A stretch of 64,000 nt of DNA from Cryptomeria japonica (Eukaryota; Streptophyta; Pinopsida; Cupressales; Cupressaceae): NCBI RefSeq assembly GCF_030272615.1, contig NC_081415.1, positions 629,463,240 through 629,527,239 of the forward strand. Direction: 5' to 3'. Below are positions 59,077-64,000 of the stretch, piece by piece; the first letter of the stretch is position 1; every line of letters starts with the position of its first letter. The notes under the pieces were generated by a model. The model searched no databases and had not been told where the DNA came from. It saw only the letters and a program-made list of their open reading frames with translations. Position numbers and translations under genes: made by a program.

Positions 59077-61048
59077 CAATGCGATTTTAAGTGTTGTTTC
59101 AAAGAACAATAATGAAAATGCCCCAGACAATAACAATGACATATGCATGCCCCCTCAAGGAATTGGCCAGAAACATCTAGGAAAGAGGCCAATTGATCGA
59201 TAAGAATGATAGAACATGATAGGATCAAATGGACTACCAAGACAGACAGAAGAAATGTTAGTAAGAAGAAATGAGACAGAGGACAGTTAGAGATGAACAA
59301 AACTTTCTTTCAGTAATGCACTTTGTAGGTGAGAACCTTTATTTTAATGTAGCAAAAAAAATGGATGCATAGCATCATGGCATTGAAGGCCAGAGCTGAA
59401 ATGCAACCCTTTTTGCAAAAGACAGACACATCACAGACAAACAGCAATCACAACAAAAAAAGAAAAGGACCATGAACCATCCCGGTCACTCTAAATCACT
59501 CAGTGACATCATCGAGCAACATAGGAACATGACCGAAGCCAAAGATAAATTAGTAAAAAGATAAGATGCACAAATTCCAACAAGTCAAACAAACATCTTG
59601 ATCTTCATTGTCAAAAGTTGAAAGTGCTGATAGGACGATCATGCTGTCTGGTTTCAGGGAATGCGGTACCCCGTCTAAGATAGGACATAGTCTAGTTTCG
59701 AGTATACCACACCCTGTATAAGACCCATGATAGTAGAGAAAAGGACAAATGATTTTGAGGTTGATTGATATGACAATGTTGACTAGTTTGAATGTCTGGT
59801 TTGAGTGAAAAGTTCATTTGTTTATGCATGATTTCAGTAAAGCACAATGCGCGATTGCGTGTCGTTGGAGGGATGCTCAGTGATTTGTCTTATGCACAAA
59901 AGGGATCATTTATTGCAAAATGTTTGTTTTTTAGATTTTAATGTTTTGAAATTTTTTTGTGTTCATTTTTTTTAGGACGTTTTATGACTTTTTAGAGATT
60001 TTTCAGGACATTTTTCAATTTTTATGATTTTTTCAGGACATTTTTCAATTTTTATGATTTTGCCCCCAGTGTCTAGCAAGGCAAGGAATATGACAGGTGA
60101 ATAAATAGGCTTTCTGAAATGATGGTAGATAGAGGGAAGACAAAGGCCTTTTATCATGGAGACAATATGGATGCAATTTTCAAGGGCTATTGCGTGATGA
60201 GACAAGAGACTGGATATGACAATGTAAAGCAAGAACATGGCATGAGGGACATGTCAAGAGGTTTGAAACCATGTTTAAATTTTGCGTCCTTATGTCAGAT
60301 CAAGATCAAGGAATGAAAAAGAGTGTATGGATAGTGATAAGATATGGATAGGATAAGCAAGACCAAGAATGGATAAGGGACATGGACTGAAAGTCGAGAT
60401 TGGCTAAGGGATAGTGGCATAAAGTTGCAATAAGCTAGGGAATATGGATGGAAGATTGTAATAAGCAAATGGATAAATGACCAAAAGCTATGATGGACTA
60501 AAAGCTGCAAACAAGATGCATGATGCTCATGATGATCCTTAGCCTTGTCAAGATCAAAGGTGGAAAGAGGAAATGGACATGAGGGACAATAGGATATGAA
60601 GGGTAATGACAGGGGTTCGATAGGATAATGGAACAATGAAGGACAAAAGGATATGATAGGATAAAACCTGCCCCAAGTACGGTATGCAAGAAGTTCATAG
60701 ATTACGCATGATGCCTATTTTCCAGGTTTTCATCATGGTACTTGCCCAAAGCGCCTATTTGCCAGGTTTTCACCAGTGGACGAATTATTTTTGCTTTACT
60801 TTTTTCTTTTGTCTTTTTTTTTTTTTTCACTTTTTTGATTTTTTTGTATTTTTGAGCTTTTGATTTTTTTTTTGTATTTTGACTTTTTCAATAGAAGATG
60901 GACACATGATAGGGGATGGAAGAAGGGCTCAAACATCTTTTTGTTTGGATAGTAGCCTTGAAAAAAATGGACCATGACCTTTAAAAGTATGCTCAAAGAC
61001 ATTGGTAGGATAAGGACATGGAAAATAAGATGAAACTAAGGCGAGGAT
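59077..61048 (-). other. Gypsy-2 3' non-coding region
   Basis: No credible gene. Contains the module shared with Gypsy-1 at 60720-60810, T-rich runs at 60815-60900, and a tandem pair of ttttcaggacatttttcaatttt near 60000-60050. Confidence 0.55.
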
Positions 61049-61401
61049 TTATGTAAAGGATTGGACCAGAGGGATCGAAGGATGGAAAATATGCATTGGA
61101 TAATAGGTAGGGTATTGGAAGAATTGGGCTTCAGTGGATGGAAATGAAGGCAAGATCAACATTGGCACACACCTTGTTGGGTGATGGATTGATGGAGGAA
61201 AGATGTATTTTGGATATTGAGATTTGGATGGAGGAATAGCTTGGGATTTTGGGACATAAAGGCCCAAAATGGATGAAGAAGGTGGTGGAGAAATAGACTT
61301 GGAAGGTTTGGATGGAGGAACAACAATTTTAGATGCCAATCAGGGTTGAAAAATTTTGTGCTTCAAGGAGCTTCTTGGGGATCCACATGGTTTTTGACTT
61401 T
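61049..61401 (-). pseudogene. Decayed tail of the Gypsy-2 Pro/Ser-rich frame
   Basis: After the TGA at 61402, another minus frame reads MWIPKKLLEAQNFSTLIGI (from 61388). A third (61049-61339) reads VVPPSKPSKSISPPPSSS and on, resembling the PPSKSKHIPSPSYLPSILG stretch within the preceding frame. This looks like coding sequence broken by small indels. Confidence 0.45.
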
Positions 61402-62889
61402 TCATGCTTTTGTGGTTCCTTGGAGTGCATTGCTTGCACCAGGGATATATTTTGACTTTGCTTTATTTTTCTCAGTGGGCCTTTGTGACCTTTTGGATTT
61501 TTCTTTTTCTTTTTCTTTATAGATCATATTGTTCTTTGTTTTGACATGTCGATTAGATTGGACATGTTGATCCTTGAATACATGTGGATTTTTAGACTTA
61601 TGACTTTTATGCTTGGCATCCAAATTGCTTGGAGGGGGAAAGGAATGCATGGATGGATATGAATGAAATAGATTTCTTTTGGATTGATGAAATTTACTCA
61701 AGGATGTGTGCCTTTGCTGACCTTGTATAGAGGACGAAGGGATATAAGGACCTAAGATGGATGGAAGGTATGATGGGGAAGGGATATGTTTTGATTTTGA
61801 TGGCGGGATACCAACGTCTTGAGAGTGAGTTGTGTAGAAATGACCCTTAATATTTTCTTTGACATGAAGGGATTCTTGCTTATGGAGATCTACTCCTTTT
61901 CCTTTATGAATATTTTGACATGTAGGATACTCTTTTCTTTGGGAAGAAGATGCGAGTCCATTATGAGGTGGATATGATAGGAGAGAAATAATGAGATCTT
62001 GAAGTGGATCGGATTGCACCAAAGTGGAAGAACCCATTATGCATGTCGAGGGTTGATGAACATCTTGCACTAACACGTTAGAATCATGAGGGGGATTAGG
62101 ATCATGAGAGGGACTAGGATTGTGTAGTGGACATGGTTCAATGATAGGCTCTTCAAGAGATGGAATGGGAGAAATAATGGGATCATCAAAAGAAATGTGA
62201 TCTTGGAGTGTATATGGAGCATTAGGACAAGGAGATGGAGGAACAAAAGGATCTTGTGGAGGATTTAAAGGAATAATTTGATCTTGACAAGGAGGAAGAT
62301 CATTGGAATCCTCTTTAAAGGTGCTTTGCTCTTGACTTTCAATGGGATCATCCGAAAAGATGGAAGGGATATCTTGATCTTTCTCAGGAAGTGGAATGCC
62401 AATGGGATTTGAAAGGACATTTTTTTCATGAAATGGAAGGGGATCGTTTGGGATTGGATGGAATGGGATATCTTGATCTTGCTCAGGAAGTGGAATTTCA
62501 ATGGGATTTGAAAGGATATTATGTTCTTGGATAGAATGGACAGGAATAATGGAATCATCATGAGTGTTTGGGAACATGGGGTCCTGGTCAACAATTGGAT
62601 GGGATGATAAGGTTTTAGGATCTTGATCTTGATTTTCTTTAGGACTCATTTCTTCGTGCTCTAAATTATCCTCTTGACATGGGGTTGGACTTTGGATATG
62701 CATGGGGGATTCTGACAAGGGATCAATGTTTTGGCATGAAGGTAATGCACTTTGAACATTTGTGATGGATTCTGGCAAGGAATCAATGCTTGAACATGAG
62801 GAAGAGGGACTTCGAATGGGGTCCTCTAAAATAGGTAATGGCAATAAAGTGCATGGTGGATTGGGTCTTGTATTTCTGAAACATAACAA
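61402..62889 (-). CDS. Gypsy-2 long Pro/Ser/Asp/Gln-rich open frame, function unknown
   Basis: Uninterrupted minus frame of about 495 codons ending TGA at 61402-61404. No ATG near its start: it opens with TTG after an upstream TGA, so it is best read as a continuation of the 62826-63929 frame through a -1 shift. Composition is Pro, Ser, Asp, Gln, His and Ile with repeated short phrases (IPLPEQDQDIPFHPI and IPLPEKDQDIPS; PCHNPSPSHDP-like runs), then a basic C-terminal part (KEKEKEKSKRSQRPTEKNKAK). No protease, reverse transcriptase, integrase or zinc knuckle is recognisable. It sits upstream of the 3' module shared with Gypsy-1. It could be an accessory protein, a gag-related region, or cargo of a non-autonomous element. 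Confidence 0.5.
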   Translation of the reverse strand: MLCFRNTRPNPPCTLLPLPILEDPIRSPSSSCSSIDSLPESITNVQSALPSCQNIDPLSESPMHIQSPTPCQEDNLEHEEMSPKENQDQDPKTLSSHPIVDQDPMFPNTHDDSIIPVHSIQEHNILSNPIEIPLPEQDQDIPFHPIPNDPLPFHEKNVLSNPIGIPLPEKDQDIPSIFSDDPIESQEQSTFKEDSNDLPPCQDQIIPLNPPQDPFVPPSPCPNAPYTLQDHISFDDPIISPIPSLEEPIIEPCPLHNPSPSHDPNPPHDSNVLVQDVHQPSTCIMGSSTLVQSDPLQDLIISLLSYPPHNGLASSSQRKEYPTCQNIHKGKGVDLHKQESLHVKENIKGHFYTTHSQDVGIPPSKSKHIPSPSYLPSILGPYIPSSSIQGQQRHTSLSKFHQSKRNLFHSYPSMHSFPPPSNLDAKHKSHKSKNPHVFKDQHVQSNRHVKTKNNMIYKEKEKEKSKRSQRPTEKNKAKSKYIPGASNALQGTTKA

Positions 62890-63929
62890 GGATGTGCATC
62901 ATGAATTGGACTATCTTGGCAATCAATTATGGATAGCTCTTGGATAATTGCATCCTTGGGTGTATTGTTTGATGAGGACAACATGGAAGGTTCTTGGGAA
63001 ACTTCTAAAGGTGTAGGGATAGATGCCATTGGAGAGTCAATTTGTTTGTGGGGGGATGAGGCATTGCTAGACATAATTGTATTATCTTGATCTTCCTCAA
63101 AGAACTCACTTGGTAATTTCTTGAAGAGCATTGCAATAAAGCCACCTTTCTTTCGAGGTTTTGACATAGTTGTATCTGGAATTTGAACTTGTTTGGCAAG
63201 AATTTGGTTTGATTTCATGTTTTGATATTGGACTTGGTTCAATTGTTCTGACATGTTTGAAACTTGGCTTGGTGTGGGCTGCAACCTTTGTTTTTGAATG
63301 TTTGGTTGTGGTTGTTGACATTGATATGTTGATTGAACTTGTTGATATTCCATCATTGGTTGAACTATTTGTTGACATTGTATAGTTGGTTGGACATATT
63401 GTTGAAATTGGACCATTGGTTGTGTTGGTTGTATATGTTGGACCATTGGTTGTGTCTGTTGGAAATGTTCGAACTGTTGAACAATTGGTTGTGATGGTTG
63501 AAAATCTGAATGATAGTAAACACCTTCTTGTTCTTGTTCTAGAGGCACATAATGTTGAAATTGATGTTGTCTCTTTTCTTGAAATTGTTTCATCATCTCT
63601 ATTTGTGAGAGGAGAGTTGGTATGTCTGATTGTTCAAGAAGAGATCTTACATCAATTAGCTCAATATTTGGATTTTGACTTGGAAATTTTTGAAACATTT
63701 TGGACATTTGTGATCTATTCTTCTCAATGTTTTTCACTCTTTGTACCAATATCTCATTTTCTTGAGCTAGTTTCTCCTCTAGTTTTTGTATTTGGAGACT
63801 TGTTTCATCATAAAAAGTTTGATCAATGTTGCTTTGTTGTTGGGTTGGATGTAATTGTGATTGCATTGTCGGTTGATATGTCAAACTTTGTTGCATCACT
63901 GGTGCTTGGAACCTTGTTTCAATAGACAT
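62826..63929 (-). CDS. Gypsy-2 Gln-rich open frame with coiled coil, function unknown
   Basis: Minus ATG at 63927-63929 with an in-frame TGA upstream; 367 residues to the TAG at 62826. N-terminal residues 20-45 are Gln-rich. About 45-105 is a probable coiled coil (LQIQKLEEKLAQENEILVQ, then VKNIEKNRSQMSKMFQKF). The middle repeats short units such as QPMVQ, QPTIQCQQ and QPMMEYQQ. The C-terminal third has a basic patch KPRKKGGFIAMLFKKLPSEFFE. No known domain. The last 64 bp overlap the next frame in a -1 relation. It lies within Gypsy-2, so it is an element-borne gene, not a host gene. Being open for over 1.1 kb among otherwise broken elements is notable, though low-complexity sequence rarely makes stops. 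Confidence 0.5.
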   Translation of the reverse strand: MSIETRFQAPVMQQSLTYQPTMQSQLHPTQQQSNIDQTFYDETSLQIQKLEEKLAQENEILVQRVKNIEKNRSQMSKMFQKFPSQNPNIELIDVRSLLEQSDIPTLLSQIEMMKQFQEKRQHQFQHYVPLEQEQEGVYYHSDFQPSQPIVQQFEHFQQTQPMVQHIQPTQPMVQFQQYVQPTIQCQQIVQPMMEYQQVQSTYQCQQPQPNIQKQRLQPTPSQVSNMSEQLNQVQYQNMKSNQILAKQVQIPDTTMSKPRKKGGFIAMLFKKLPSEFFEEDQDNTIMSSNASSPHKQIDSPMASIPTPLEVSQEPSMLSSSNNTPKDAIIQELSIIDCQDSPIHDAHPCYVSEIQDPIHHALYCHYLF

Positions 63930-64000
63930 GTCACTATGCAAATGCAATATTTTTGGAATTTTTCAAGGATAATGTATGATATGCAACTAAATGCAAACTA

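Larger units (their letters stand above)
57717..64000 (-). mobile_element. Gypsy-2, 3' part of a large Ty3/gypsy-type element
   Basis: 3' LTR (57717-59058), purine tract, about 2 kb of 3' non-coding DNA, then two long open frames to 63929. The element runs off the window. The LTR start TGTAGACACC with PPT CAAAGAGGGGCAAAA is what I know from Tat/Ogre-type gypsy elements. No pol domain is visible inside the window, so autonomy cannot be judged. Confidence 0.7.

Noticed and set aside
58574-59300. Hydrophobic Leu/Ile/Ser-rich minus frames (152 and 84 residues) resembling membrane proteins
   Set aside because: Inside or next to the Gypsy-2 LTR and its 47-bp tandem repeat; antisense of GAT/CAA-rich DNA gives Ile/Leu/Ser by composition.
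63386-63925. 179-residue plus-strand Val/Leu/Phe frame
   Set aside because: Exact antisense of the Gln-rich frame 62826-63929; Gln/His codons reverse to Leu/Val/Cys, giving a false membrane-like protein.
1-64000. tRNA, rRNA or other structured RNA genes
   Set aside because: None seen by eye on either strand; tRNA-like TGGTATCAGAGC strings are retrotransposon primer sites. A covariance-model search would decide.

Overview
The window looks like nuclear DNA of a seed plant with a large, repeat-filled genome. The evidence is Ty1/copia and Ty3/gypsy LTR retrotransposons primed by initiator tRNA-Met (TGGTATCAGAGC sites), nested insertion, decay dominated by C-to-T type changes, and one small plant-type membrane protein gene in about 64 kb. 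A gymnosperm (conifer-like) source is my best guess from the element types; it is inferred, not proven.

Layout. 1-2109 is AT-rich with small duplications. 2110-6478 is a degenerate telomere-like array built on TTAGGG words, with a higher-order period of about 0.56-0.59 kb. A solo LTR (6479-8116, target duplication CATAG) sits inside it, and array relics plus an 819-bp-offset duplication run to about 9.7 kb. An isolated exon-like segment lies at 9812-9915 (minus). A pyrimidine-rich tract lies at 11525-12055. The only convincing host gene is 13496-14398 (plus), a 300-residue single-pass membrane protein of unknown function. 14.4-18.8 kb has no recognisable gene.

From 18.8 kb to the end the window is essentially stacked retrotransposons. 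Copia-1 (minus, 18788-about 23.5 kb) has a 3' LTR but no visible 5' LTR. A scrambled junction at 24.36-24.53 kb leads into the truncated Copia-C (plus). Copia-C is interrupted twice: by complete Copia-2 (24657-32438, duplication CAAAA) within its RNase H codons, and by complete Copia-3 (minus, 33619-40324, duplication GGGCA) within its 3' LTR. Next is Gypsy-1 (minus, 41138-about 55.4 kb), a decayed dual-RNase-H (Tat-type) element with a G-patch between protease and reverse transcriptase. It is split by complete Copia-4 (plus, 47356-54011, duplication CAGCG). Then come a minus-strand copia remnant with a 3' LTR, a plus-strand copia stub (LTR, primer site, 28 gag codons), and Gypsy-2 (minus, 57717 to beyond the window).

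Most polyproteins are broken. Copia-2 keeps one 1,394-codon frame with no indel but eight TGA/TAG stops. Copia-3 and Copia-4 are close relatives whose LTRs are rich in ACCGGT words and which carry several polypurine-tract-like motifs before the 3' LTR, as I recall for the Sirevirus lineage. The least explained item is in Gypsy-2: two long overlapping low-complexity frames (about 367 and 495 codons) where the related Gypsy-1 has the end of its pol gene. No complete cellular pathway, RNA gene or defence system was found.
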